Position numbers and translations under genes: made by a program. A DNA stretch of 64,000 bases, from NCBI RefSeq assembly GCF_030268045.1, contig NZ_BSDC01000004.1:62001-126000 (forward strand), read 5' to 3'. Of the stretch, positions 32,410 to 40,426 are shown piece by piece (position 1 is the first letter of the stretch; each line of letters begins with the position of its first letter). The stretch comes from Geothrix edaphica. GTDB taxonomy: Bacteria > Acidobacteriota > Holophagae > Holophagales > Holophagaceae. Below the pieces are notes generated by a model. It searched no databases and was not told where the DNA came from. It saw only the letters and a program-made list of their open reading frames with translations.

Positions 32410-33768
32410 TCAGGCGGTCCAGAGGGCGGTTTCGGCGTCGGCGTGCAGCTTCTGCTTGGCTTCGATCCAGCCGCGCGCTGCGGTGAGGTCGGCGGCGAGG
32501 CTGTCCAGGGCCAGGTTGCCGGCGCCGCCCAGGTGGGTGGCGGTGAGGGCGGCGCGGTCCGGGGCGAAGGTGCCCTCCTGGATCTGCTGGGCCACCTTGC
32601 GGTAGGCCTCGCGGAAGGGCAGGCCGCCCTGCACGAGGACATAGGCCTGGTGGGCGGCGTAGAGCTCGTCGCTGGAGGCCGCGGCGGCGGCCTCGGCCTT
32701 CACCTGGAGGGCGGGCAGCAGGGGCTTCAGCACGGCGAAGAGGTCGTCGGCATGCCGCAGCGCGGTGATCAGCGGCTGCTTCAACAGCTGGAAGTCCCGG
32801 TGGTAGCTGGAGGGCAGGCCCGAGGCGATCTGCTCGAGGAGCCCAGCCGCGCCGCGCAGCTCCCGGCAGCGGCCGCGGGCCAGCTCCACCACATCGGGGT
32901 TCTTCTTCTGGGGCATGATGCTCGAGCCGGTGGTGAAGGCGTCCGGCAGCTTGAGGAAGCCGAACTCCTCGGTGCTGTAGAGCGAGACGTCCCACAGGAA
33001 CTTCTCCAGCACACCGCCCACGGAGGCGGCCCACTGCAGCACGGCGGCCTCGTGCCGGCCCCGGCTGTTCTGCACGTCGATGGGGCTGCGCTGGACCTTG
33101 GAGAAGCCCAGCAGCTTCGCGGTGAGCTCCCGGTCGATGGGGAGGGGCACACCGAAACCGGCGGCCGATCCCAGCGGGCAGCGGTCCAGGCGACCGTAGA
33201 CCCCTTGCAGAGCCTCCAGTTCTTCCAGCAGGCCTTCGGCGAAGGCCGTGGCCCAGAGGCCGAAGGTGCTGGGCATGGCCCGGCGCAGGTGGGTGTAGCC
33301 CGGCAGGGGCGTGTCCTGGTGCGCCTTGGCGAACGTGAGGAAGCCCTCGGCCAGATCCGCCACCCGCAGGCCCAGGACCACCAGGGCGTTGCGGAGGTAG
33401 AGGCGCAGGGCCAGGATCACCTGGTCGTTGCGGGAGCGGCCCAGGTGGATGCGGCCGCCCACGGGTCCCAGGTGCCGCGTGAGGTCCGCCTCGATGGCGG
33501 TGTGGCCGTCCTCCATGTGGGGCGGGATGGGGAAGGCGCCCTGCCTGGCGAGGTTGGCGATGCGCCGCAGGCCGCGGACGAGCAAGACGGCGTCCGCCTC
33601 GGGGATGAGGCCCGTGGCGGCCAGCATCCGCGCGTGGGCGGCGCTGCCCAGGGCGTCCCAGGCCAGGAGGGCCAGGTCGGTCTCGGGATCCTCGCCCACG
33701 GTGAAGCGGTGGATGGCCGCGTCCAGCGGGACATCCTTGGCCCAGAGGGTGGTGGCTTCAGGCCTCAT
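32410..33768 (-). CDS. argH: Argininosuccinate lyase
   Basis: 452 residues. It releases arginine and fumarate from argininosuccinate. It belongs to the fumarase/aspartase superfamily with the signature GSSIMPQKKNPD (active-site loop), plus HLGRSRNDQV and LPGYTHLRRAMP. The ATG at 33768 overlaps the argE stop in an ATGA junction. Full length. Confidence 0.96.
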   Translation of the reverse strand: MRPEATTLWAKDVPLDAAIHRFTVGEDPETDLALLAWDALGSAAHARMLAATGLIPEADAVLLVRGLRRIANLARQGAFPIPPHMEDGHTAIEADLTRHLGPVGGRIHLGRSRNDQVILALRLYLRNALVVLGLRVADLAEGFLTFAKAHQDTPLPGYTHLRRAMPSTFGLWATAFAEGLLEELEALQGVYGRLDRCPLGSAAGFGVPLPIDRELTAKLLGFSKVQRSPIDVQNSRGRHEAAVLQWAASVGGVLEKFLWDVSLYSTEEFGFLKLPDAFTTGSSIMPQKKNPDVVELARGRCRELRGAAGLLEQIASGLPSSYHRDFQLLKQPLITALRHADDLFAVLKPLLPALQVKAEAAAAASSDELYAAHQAYVLVQGGLPFREAYRKVAQQIQEGTFAPDRAALTATHLGGAGNLALDSLAADLTAARGWIEAKQKLHADAETALWTA

Positions 33769-34826
33769 GGCTGCACCTGCATCTTGAAGAACGCGGGGAC
33801 GAGCTTGGCATAGAATTCCGCACCCGCTTCGAGTTCCTGGATGGTCAGGTACTCGTTGGGCCGGTGGCTGCGGAAGGTGTCGCCGGGACCGGCCTTCACG
33901 GCGGGGATGTCGCCCAGGAAGGCCCAGTCCGAGGTGGTGCCCGAGCCCACGGGCCCCACCTTGTTCGCGGCCTGGAGGGCGGCGCGGACGATGGCGTGGT
34001 TGGGATCCGTGCCCTTGGGCAGGTAGCGCTTGGAGTGGATGGCCACCTCGCTCTCGAGCTGCCGCTGGAAGTCGGCGCCCAGGGTGTCGTGGTCCTGGTC
34101 GGGGCCGGTGCGGAGGTCGATGAAGAACTCGCAGGCGTCCGGTACCTGGTTGCGCCGCAGGCCGCCGCTGATTTGCGTGACCTGGGCCTTCTGGGTGCCC
34201 AGGAGCGGGTGGGCGGGAAAGTCCATGGCCGCGACCCTGGAGATGTCCCGGGCCGCCTTGTGGATGGCGTTCTCGGCGCCCAGCATCTGGGCGTGGGCCA
34301 CATGGCCGCTCTGGCCCCGGGCCGTGCACTTCAGCACCAGCAGGCCCCGCTGGGCGGCGCAGACGCGCAGGCCCGTGGGCTCGCCCACCACGGCGCCGTC
34401 GAAGGCGCCGAGCTGGTCGAGGATGGTGGCAATGCCCTGGCCGCCGGTCTCCTCTTCCGCGCTGAGGGCCACGACGACTTCACCGTCGAGAGGCTGCTTC
34501 GCGAGCTCGAAGGCCGCGAGCAGGATGGCCGCCACGCAGCCCTTGGCGTCGTTGGCGCCCAGGCCCTGGAGCCGCGCCCCGTGCCAGACGGGTGTGAAGG
34601 GGTCCCCCTCCCAGCCGGCGCTGGGGGGCACGGTGTCGAGGTGCGAATTGAGCAGCAGGCGGGAGCCCCCCTGCTTCCCGAAGGAGAACCAGAGGTTGTG
34701 CCCCTGGCGCTGGGCCTCGAAGCCCTGCGCGGCGATGAGGTTCTGCACCAGATCGGCGATGGGGCCCTCCTCGCCGGACACGCTGGGCGTGCCGACGAGC
34801 AGCGTGAGCAGCTCCGCCGGACTCAT
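33765..34826 (-). CDS. argE: N-acylornithine/N-acylcitrulline deacylase, M20 family
   Basis: 353 residues. Zinc-site motifs are NSHLDTVPP, GANDAKG, SAEEETGGQG and a late RSHRPNEYL His; the lid domain is about 165-280. In pathways with an N-acylornithine carbamoyltransferase, this enzyme deacylates N-acylcitrulline rather than N-acylornithine. The ATG at 34826 overlaps the argB stop by one base (TGATG); a GTG one codon earlier is an alternative. It belongs to the ArgE/LysK type by context. Confidence 0.86.
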   Translation of the reverse strand: MSPAELLTLLVGTPSVSGEEGPIADLVQNLIAAQGFEAQRQGHNLWFSFGKQGGSRLLLNSHLDTVPPSAGWEGDPFTPVWHGARLQGLGANDAKGCVAAILLAAFELAKQPLDGEVVVALSAEEETGGQGIATILDQLGAFDGAVVGEPTGLRVCAAQRGLLVLKCTARGQSGHVAHAQMLGAENAIHKAARDISRVAAMDFPAHPLLGTQKAQVTQISGGLRRNQVPDACEFFIDLRTGPDQDHDTLGADFQRQLESEVAIHSKRYLPKGTDPNHAIVRAALQAANKVGPVGSGTTSDWAFLGDIPAVKAGPGDTFRSHRPNEYLTIQELEAGAEFYAKLVPAFFKMQVQP

Positions 34827-35746
34827 CACTTGGCTCCGCCGGTCACGGGCTGGGAGGCCACCACCATGGTGCCGCTGCCTTCGTTGGTGAAGATCTCGGC
34901 CAGCAGGGCATCCGGGGCGACGCCGCTCACCAGGTGGGCGCTGGCGACGCCGCCCTGGAGCGCCGCCTTCACCGCCGCCACCTTGGGCCGCATGCCGCCG
35001 CTGATCACGCCCTTGGCCTCGAAGGCCGCCAGCTCGTCCAGGGTGGCGTGGGGCACGAGCGAGGAGGCCTTGTGGACGTCCTTCAGCAGACCCGGCACGG
35101 AGAGCAGGAAGAACAGCTTCTCGGCGCCCAGGGCCGTGGCCAGGCTGGCGGCGATGGTGTCGGCGTTGGTGTTGTAAATGGCGCCGTCTTCCCCCCCGGA
35201 AAGCGGCGCCACCACCGGCACGAAACCTCCTTCGAGCAGGTGGCTGAGAACGTGGGGATCCACGGTGTCGATGTCACCGACCAGGCCGAAGTCCACCAGC
35301 TGAGGCTCGGTGGCACCGTCCGGCACCACGGGCACCGGCGGCCGCCTGGTGGCCTTGAGGAGGCCGGCGTCCAGCCCCGTGAGGCCCACGGCGGGCACGC
35401 CCGCGGCCTGGAGCTCCGCCAGCAGGTCCATGTGCACCTGGCCCGCGAAGACCATCTTGGCGGCGTCCAGCACCTCGGGGCTCGTCACGCGCCGCCCCGC
35501 CACCTTCTGCACGGGGATGTTCATGGCCTCGCAGACGGCGTCCAGCTCCGCGCCGCCCCCATGCACCACCACCACCTTGATGGAGAAGGACCACAGCAGG
35601 GCGATCTGCTCGCAGAGGGCCTTGCGGATCTTGGGCTCGGCGATGACCTCGCCGCCCACCTTCACCACAAAGGTCTTGCCGCGGAACAGGCGGACGTACC
35701 GGGAGGCTTCCTTGAGGGCGGCGTAGGGATTGGGGGAGAGCGGCAT
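34826..35746 (-). CDS. argB: N-acylglutamate kinase
   Basis: 306 residues, amino-acid kinase fold. It has FVVKVGGEVI, VVVHGGGAELD, a VGLTGLDAGLLKA nucleotide-linked block and IYNTNADTIAASLA. It phosphorylates N-acetyl- or N-succinylglutamate. The canonical Gly-Lys of the first loop is present. It is 24 bp downstream of the carbamoyltransferase. An acyl preference is not visible by eye. Confidence 0.92.
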   Translation of the reverse strand: MPLSPNPYAALKEASRYVRLFRGKTFVVKVGGEVIAEPKIRKALCEQIALLWSFSIKVVVVHGGGAELDAVCEAMNIPVQKVAGRRVTSPEVLDAAKMVFAGQVHMDLLAELQAAGVPAVGLTGLDAGLLKATRRPPVPVVPDGATEPQLVDFGLVGDIDTVDPHVLSHLLEGGFVPVVAPLSGGEDGAIYNTNADTIAASLATALGAEKLFFLLSVPGLLKDVHKASSLVPHATLDELAAFEAKGVISGGMRPKVAAVKAALQGGVASAHLVSGVAPDALLAEIFTNEGSGTMVVASQPVTGGAK

Positions 35747-35770
35747 GGATAACTCCGGAATCGGGCGGGG

Positions 35771-36760
35771 TCAGGCGTTCAAAAGGTGGTCGATGGTGGC
35801 GCGCTGAACGTGGAAGCGGTTCTCGGCCTCGTCCACGACGCGGCTCCAGGGGCCGTCCAGGACGCTGTCGTGGACTTCCAGGTTCCGGCGCACGGGCAGG
35901 CAGTGGGTGAAGATGGCTTCCTTCGCGGCCTTCTGCATGTGGGCGGCGGTGGGCATCCAGGCGCCCAGGTCGGCCATGGGCGCCGCCTCCAGGCCGGAGC
36001 TGGTGGAGGGGCCCCAGGCCTTGGCGTAGACGGCGGCGCTGCCCTCCAGGGCGGCGTCCTGGTCGGTGGTGTAGAGGATCTTCCCGCCGGTGGCCGCCGC
36101 ATACTTCTCGGCTTCGGCGCGGACTTCCGGCGCCAGCTCGTAGCCCTTGGGGTGGGCCACCCGGATCTCGGCGCCGCAGGCCGCGGCGGTGAGCAGGAAG
36201 GAGTTGGGCACGGCCTTGGGCAGGGGCTTCATGTGGGGCGCCCAGGTGAGGGTGACAGGCACCTTCGTGGTGCCGTGGGCCTCCTGGATGGTGAGCAGGT
36301 CCGCCAGGCCCTGGTGGGGGTGCTCGCGGGCGCTTTCCATGCTCAGCACGGGCACCGTGGAGAAGCGACGGAAGGCGTTGATGACGGGATCGAGCTCATC
36401 GATGGCGTCCCCGTCGCCGTGGGAGAAGGTGCGCACGGCCAGGGCGTCCACGTAGCGGCCCAGCACGGGCACGCCTTCGCGCACGTGCTCGGCGCGATCC
36501 GAATCCATCACGGCGCCGTCGCGATCTTCCAGCTTCCAGGTGCCGGCGCCCACCTCGAGCACGATGGCGTGGCCGCCGTGCCGCAGCATGGCCGCCTCGA
36601 AGCTGGCCCGGGTCCGCAGGCTGGGGTTGAAGAAGACCATGCCCAGGATGCGGTCCGCGAAGATGGCGCCGGGCCTGGTCTTCTTCCAGGCGGCGGCCTT
36701 GGCCAGGATCTGCTGGACACCCTCCGGGCCCAGGTCGGCGATGCGGGTGAAGTGCTTCAT
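35771..36760 (-). CDS. argF': N-acylornithine carbamoyltransferase, probably N-succinylornithine type
   Basis: 329 residues. The carbamoyl-phosphate motif is FFNPSLRTR (43-51), not the STRTR of ordinary OTCase. MKPLPKAV, FTHCLPVRRN and DEAENRFHVQ match N-acetylornithine (Xanthomonas) and N-succinylornithine (Bacteroides) carbamoyltransferases. Their key specificity residue is Glu92 in the acetyl enzyme and Pro90 in the succinyl enzyme. Here the aligned segment is MDSDRAEHV with Ala90. Published substitution of Glu92 by small residues including Ala switched the Xanthomonas enzyme to succinylornithine, so a succinyl substrate is inferred. The ATG at 36760 gives the family start MKHF. It lies between argD and argB. 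Confidence 0.9.
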   Translation of the reverse strand: MKHFTRIADLGPEGVQQILAKAAAWKKTRPGAIFADRILGMVFFNPSLRTRASFEAAMLRHGGHAIVLEVGAGTWKLEDRDGAVMDSDRAEHVREGVPVLGRYVDALAVRTFSHGDGDAIDELDPVINAFRRFSTVPVLSMESAREHPHQGLADLLTIQEAHGTTKVPVTLTWAPHMKPLPKAVPNSFLLTAAACGAEIRVAHPKGYELAPEVRAEAEKYAAATGGKILYTTDQDAALEGSAAVYAKAWGPSTSSGLEAAPMADLGAWMPTAAHMQKAAKEAIFTHCLPVRRNLEVHDSVLDGPWSRVVDEAENRFHVQRATIDHLLNA

Positions 36761-36774
36761 GTCTGCTCCCGAAT

Positions 36775-37917
36775 TCAGGGCTTGGCGAAGGCGTGGATGG
36801 CGGCGACGAGGGCGGTGAGGGCCGCGTCGCTGACGTTGAGGGGCGGCATCAGGCGCAGCACCTGGGGATCGCCGGAGCCGCCCAGGAGGATGTGCTGCGC
36901 CATGAGGTGCTTTTTCAAGGCGGCGGCGTGGGGCGTGTGGAGTCCGAGGAGCAGCCCCTCGCCCTGGACGCCTTCGACGACCGTGCCTTTCAACTCCTTC
37001 CGAAGCCACGCAGCGGCTTCGGAAGCCCGCCCCATCAACCCTTCGGACTCGATGACGTCCACCGTGGCCAGCAGGGCCGCGCAAGCCAGGGGGCCGCCGC
37101 CGAAGGTGCTGCCCAGGTCGCCGCCCTTGAGCTTCGAGGCCACGTTGGCGGTCATCAGCAGGGCGCCCATGGGCACGCCGGAGGCCAGGCCCTTGGCGGA
37201 GGTCAGGAGGTCGGGCCGCACGCCGTAGAACTGGGCGGCGAAGGGCGTGCCCATGCGGCCCATGCCCGTCTGGATCTCGTCGAAGATGAGCAGGGTGCCG
37301 GTGGCGTCGCACTTGGCGCGCAGGGCCTGGAACCATTCGCGGGTGGCAGTCTTGATGCCGGCCATGCTCTGGATGGGCTCGAGGATGATGCCGGCCACGT
37401 CCGAGAAGTCCGCCGCCGCCAGGGCGGCCAGGTCTCCGAAGGGCAGCCGCAGGCAGGGGGTGAGGCTGTCCGCGAAGGGCTGGGTGATCTTGGGGTCGTC
37501 CGTCACGGAGAGGGCGAGCGTGGTCCGGCCGTGCCAGCCGCCGTCGAAGGCGCCGAGCCGCTTCCGGCCCGTGAGCAGCAGCGCCACCTTCAGCGCGTTC
37601 TCGTTGGCCTCGGCCCCGCTGTTGCAGAAAAAGACCGAGTCCATGCCCGAGAAGGCCGTGATCTTCGCGGCGGCGGCATCCCGCACGGGCAGGGCCGCGG
37701 CGGCGGAGTAGAAGAGCAGCGAGGCGGCCTGGTCGGCCAGGGCCTTCACCACCTTGGGGTGGCTGTGGCCCGTGGCGCACACGCAGTGGCCGCCGTAGAA
37801 GTCCCACCAGGCCTGGCCCCGGTCGTCGAAGACCCGGTCGCCCTCGCCCTTCACCAGCGGAAAGGGATAGGGGGCATAGGTGGGCAGCAGGGCGGGGACG
37901 GCGGAGGTGGAAGGCAT
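36775..37917 (-). CDS. argD: N-acylornithine aminotransferase
   Basis: 380 residues from the ATG at 37917; an upstream in-frame start at 38004 would run through the operator ladder and add an unrelated N-terminus. Class III PLP aminotransferase with FCNSGAEANENALK, GGWHGRT, LIFDEIQTGMGR and the PLP lysine in SAKGLASGVPMGA. It converts N-acylglutamate semialdehyde to N-acylornithine. It is the first gene of the operon and lies directly behind the ArgR-box ladder. A palindrome inside the gene is listed separately. Confidence 0.94.
   Translation of the reverse strand: MPSTSAVPALLPTYAPYPFPLVKGEGDRVFDDRGQAWWDFYGGHCVCATGHSHPKVVKALADQAASLLFYSAAAALPVRDAAAAKITAFSGMDSVFFCNSGAEANENALKVALLLTGRKRLGAFDGGWHGRTTLALSVTDDPKITQPFADSLTPCLRLPFGDLAALAAADFSDVAGIILEPIQSMAGIKTATREWFQALRAKCDATGTLLIFDEIQTGMGRMGTPFAAQFYGVRPDLLTSAKGLASGVPMGALLMTANVASKLKGGDLGSTFGGGPLACAALLATVDVIESEGLMGRASEAAAWLRKELKGTVVEGVQGEGLLLGLHTPHAAALKKHLMAQHILLGGSGDPQVLRLMPPLNVSDAALTALVAAIHAFAKP
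36997..37025. repeat. Perfect 11-bp inverted repeat within argD
   Basis: The arms 36997-37007 (CTTCCGAAGCC) and 37015-37025 are exact reverse complements, with the loop ACGCAGC. It lies in frame in a surface-like helix (SEAAAWLRKE). It is the second intragenic palindrome in this operon, of different sequence from the one in argC. Confidence 0.65.
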
Positions 37918-37929
37918 GCGGGAATCCTG

Positions 37930-37982
37930 TGCATATGCGTGCATGGGAATGCATAACCATGCAATCGATTGCATAATATGCA
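37930..37982. promoter_or_regulatory. Ladder of ArgR-box half-sites upstream of argD
   Basis: TGCA cores begin at 37930, 37940, 37950, 37960 and 37970, exactly 10 bp apart, and at 37979. Neighbouring cores form palindromes TGCAT-N4-ATGCA (37940-37953 and 37950-37963) and TGCAA-TCGA-TTGCA (37960-37973). The geometry matches ARG boxes (TGAAT-N4-ATTCA in E. coli), with the core changed to TGCAT. All cores fall on one face of the helix, suggesting cooperative hexamer binding that represses the operon. Confidence 0.75.
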
Positions 37983-38056
37983 CACATGAAATCACCAGAA
38001 TCAAGAAGTATTTCTCTATTTCCTGCGAGTGAAGATCTCAGGGGCTTGCGATTTCA

Positions 38057-38081
38057 TGCAATTTAATGCAACATCCATGCA
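38057..38081. promoter_or_regulatory. ArgR-box sites at the argR start
   Basis: The palindrome TGCAA-TTTA-ATGCA lies at 38057-38070, and a further TGCA core at 38078-38081 touches the argR start codon. Together with the ladder on the argD side they bracket an AT-rich core promoter region (about 37983-38050). This suggests that ArgR represses its own gene as well as the arg operon. Confidence 0.6.
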
Positions 38082-38485
38082 TGGACTTGGATCAGCTCAT
38101 CCTCCAGCTGCTGGAGACCCACCCCATCGCGGATCAGACCGATCTGCTGGAGCGTCTGTCGGTCGAGGGCCACGAGCTCACCCAGTCCACCCTCTCGCGG
38201 CGCCTCAAGCGACTCGGCGTGCAGAAGGTCCAGGGCCGCTATCGCCGGGTGGAGGGCTCCGCCCAGATCCTCCCCGACATCACCATCACCGAGGCGCCGC
38301 CCAACCTGCTGGTGCTGCGCACCGCCCCCGGATTCGCCCAGGCCCTGGGCCTCAGCCTCGATGCCGATCCCATCCCGGGCCAGGTGGGCACCCTCGCGGG
38401 CGACGACACGGTGTTCGTGGCCGTCCTGCCCGAGCGCCTGGCGGACGTGAAGGCGCACCTGGCCCGGGTGGCGGCGGGACGGTAG
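38081..38485 (+). CDS. argR: Arginine repressor ArgR
   Basis: 134 residues. The N-terminal winged-helix domain (about 1-60) has the recognition segment LTQSTLSRRLKRLGVQKV. The C-terminal oligomerisation/arginine-binding domain includes PNLLVLRTAPGFAQALGLSLD and GTLAGDDTVFVAV, where the GT.AGDDT motif binds arginine. The start at 38081 (MDLDQL) fits the family; an in-frame ATG at 38066 would add five residues. Slightly shorter than E. coli ArgR. Divergent from the arginine operon and preceded by its own boxes. Confidence 0.93.
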   Translation: MDLDQLILQLLETHPIADQTDLLERLSVEGHELTQSTLSRRLKRLGVQKVQGRYRRVEGSAQILPDITITEAPPNLLVLRTAPGFAQALGLSLDADPIPGQVGTLAGDDTVFVAVLPERLADVKAHLARVAAGR

Positions 38486-38538
38486 GGGCTTCGAGGTCGC
38501 AGCCTGTAGACTGATACCTCGTATCGTCTGGAGCCCCC

Positions 38539-39279
38539 ATGGACCGTTTCGGTAGTTCGAAGCTGCGCATCGGCTGGACGCTGGTCTGCCTGTTCCTCGC
38601 GGGGCTGATGCTCATGGGCGTCCGGGGCCAGCAGGGGACGGAGGGGTCGCAGATCGTCGTCTTCGGCACCCAGGTGCCCCTGGGCGCCGATTCGCTGCGG
38701 GCCTACGTCCTGGGCAGCCTGCAGGGGGTGATGTACTGGCTGGTGTCGCTGGTGGTGCTGCTGGGTGCTTTCATCCCCGTGAGCCAGTGGACCGCCGCCG
38801 CGGCCCGGGGGGAGCGGCTCAAGGGCTTCTTCGCGGGGACCGGTCTGGGCTTCGCGCATGGCTTGTTCCTGTCCCAGGTGGCCCTGATCCCCGTGTGGGC
38901 GCTGAGCTGGCGCCTCATCGGCGAGGCCTGGCCGCCGGAGCTGCTGCGGGCGGATCTGCACGGCCTCCTGCTGGGCCTCCAGATGCTGCTGTGGGCGGTG
39001 CTGCTCGGGCGCCTGCTGAAGTCCAGCGCCGGCCTGGCCCTGCTGCTCACCCTGCTGCTCCGGGAGCTGGGCCCCCGCCTGAGCTTCTTCCTGGATTTCG
39101 GCCAGGACCTGGGCTGGAGCGCGGGCCAGGTGAAGGTGCTGGAGGTCTTCGTGCGGCTGCTGCCCATGGCCCAGCTGCCCTCGGATCCCTTCTCGCCGCT
39201 GGCGCTGCCCCTGTCCATCGGCGGACCCCTGGTGTTGGGCGCCCTGGCCATGCTGCTGCCGGCGGGGGGGCGGAAGTAA
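38539..39279 (+). CDS. Multi-pass membrane protein of unknown function
   Basis: 246 residues with about five or six hydrophobic segments (for example 13-29, 60-80, 105-125, 140-160). There is no recognised family motif. GGAG lies 5 bp before the ATG. It ends 4 bp before the EnvC-like gene, so it is probably co-transcribed with it and may act in the envelope. Confidence 0.6.
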   Translation: MDRFGSSKLRIGWTLVCLFLAGLMLMGVRGQQGTEGSQIVVFGTQVPLGADSLRAYVLGSLQGVMYWLVSLVVLLGAFIPVSQWTAAAARGERLKGFFAGTGLGFAHGLFLSQVALIPVWALSWRLIGEAWPPELLRADLHGLLLGLQMLLWAVLLGRLLKSSAGLALLLTLLLRELGPRLSFFLDFGQDLGWSAGQVKVLEVFVRLLPMAQLPSDPFSPLALPLSIGGPLVLGALAMLLPAGGRK

Positions 39280-39283
39280 TCGG

Positions 39284-40423
39284 ATGCGCCGTGGCCTGGG
39301 CCTCCTGCTCCCGGTGATCCTGCTGGGCCAATCGGCCCAGGATCCGGCGGCGCTGCGCCAGAAGCTCGCCACCATCCAGGGGCGGCTGGGCCAGGTGGAC
39401 CAGCAGCTCGCGGCGCTGAAGAAGCGACGCAAGGGCGTGCTGGTGGAGATCCAGGGCATTTCGCTCCAGCGGGACCGGGCCAGGGCCCAGGTGGATGGTG
39501 CCCGGCTGCGCCGCGACCAGGCCCAGAGCGAGGTCCAGGTCATCGGTCGCGAGCAGGCCCGCATCCAGGGCGAGGTGCTGAAGCTCCAGGGCGACCTCCG
39601 CAAGCAGGTGCGCTGGATGCAGGCCCTGGGTCCCTGGGGTGACGTGGGCCTCTACGCCTCCTTCAAGGACCTGGACGCCTGGCTGGTGCGGGGCCGCATG
39701 CTGGCCTGGGCGCGCCTGCAGGAGCGGAAGCGCCTGGAGCAGATCCACCGGCTCCAGGGGGATCTCGCCAGCAAGGAGAAGGCCCTGAAGGAGGTGCTCG
39801 CCCGTCTGGCCAACGAGGAGAAGGAGGCCGCCCAGCTGCAGGCCGCGCTGCGGCTCCAGGAGGAGAGGCTCAACGGGTTCCTGGAGGGCCTGCAGAAGGA
39901 CGAGGCCGCCCAGAAGCAGGTCCAGGCCGAGCTGGCGGAGGAGGCGGTGCAGCTGGAGCGCCTGCTGGCCGGCCTGCTGGTCAAGCCCAAGGGCGAGGTC
40001 TTCGAGGCCGCCGTGGGGTTCGCCACCCTGCATGGCAGCCTGCCCCAGCCCGTGGAGGGCACCCTGGCCCAGGGCTTCGGCGAGCACCTGCACCCGCGCT
40101 TCCACACCAAGACCGTGCAGAGCGGCCTGCTCATCGCGGCCTCCAGCGGCGCCACGGTCGCGGCCGTGGCCGACGGCAAGGTGGTCTACGCGGACTACTA
40201 CCAGAGCTACGGGCCCATGGTGATTCTCGAGCACGGCAGCGGCTGGTTCACCCTCTACACCCACCTCCTGGGGCTCCAGGTGGCCAAGGGCCAGGTGCTC
40301 AAGGCCGGCGAGACCGTGGGCGCCGTGGGCGACACCGTGGATGGCCCGCGCCTGGGCTTCGAGATCCGCCACCAGGCCCAGCCCCAGGACCCGCAGAAGT
40401 GGCTGAAGAAGAAATACCGATAG
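39284..40423 (+). CDS. EnvC/NlpD-like murein hydrolase activator with degenerate LytM domain
   Basis: 379 residues. A signal peptide (about 1-17) is followed by long coiled coils (about 20-110 and 150-235, many Gln/Glu/Arg heptads), then a C-terminal M23-like domain (about 255-375). The catalytic residues are lost: where active enzymes have HxxxD there is VQSGLLIAA, and the final HxH is replaced in GPRLGFEIRH. Such proteins activate amidases and do not cut peptidoglycan themselves, as shown for EnvC in E. coli. Predicted periplasmic, cell separation. It ends 3 bp from the convergent PilC/GspF gene. Confidence 0.85.
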   Translation: MRRGLGLLLPVILLGQSAQDPAALRQKLATIQGRLGQVDQQLAALKKRRKGVLVEIQGISLQRDRARAQVDGARLRRDQAQSEVQVIGREQARIQGEVLKLQGDLRKQVRWMQALGPWGDVGLYASFKDLDAWLVRGRMLAWARLQERKRLEQIHRLQGDLASKEKALKEVLARLANEEKEAAQLQAALRLQEERLNGFLEGLQKDEAAQKQVQAELAEEAVQLERLLAGLLVKPKGEVFEAAVGFATLHGSLPQPVEGTLAQGFGEHLHPRFHTKTVQSGLLIAASSGATVAAVADGKVVYADYYQSYGPMVILEHGSGWFTLYTHLLGLQVAKGQVLKAGETVGAVGDTVDGPRLGFEIRHQAQPQDPQKWLKKKYR

Positions 40424-40426
40424 GCC

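Noticed and set aside
33765-34826. Assignment of the arg-operon M20 enzyme as dapE
   Set aside because: The motifs alone do not separate ArgE from DapE, but the position between argB and argH with stop-start overlaps makes the arginine role far more likely.
37930-37982. Short repeats considered as CRISPR or replication iterons
   Set aside because: The repeats are TGCA cores at 10-bp steps with no spacers, located between argD and argR. ArgR boxes explain them.
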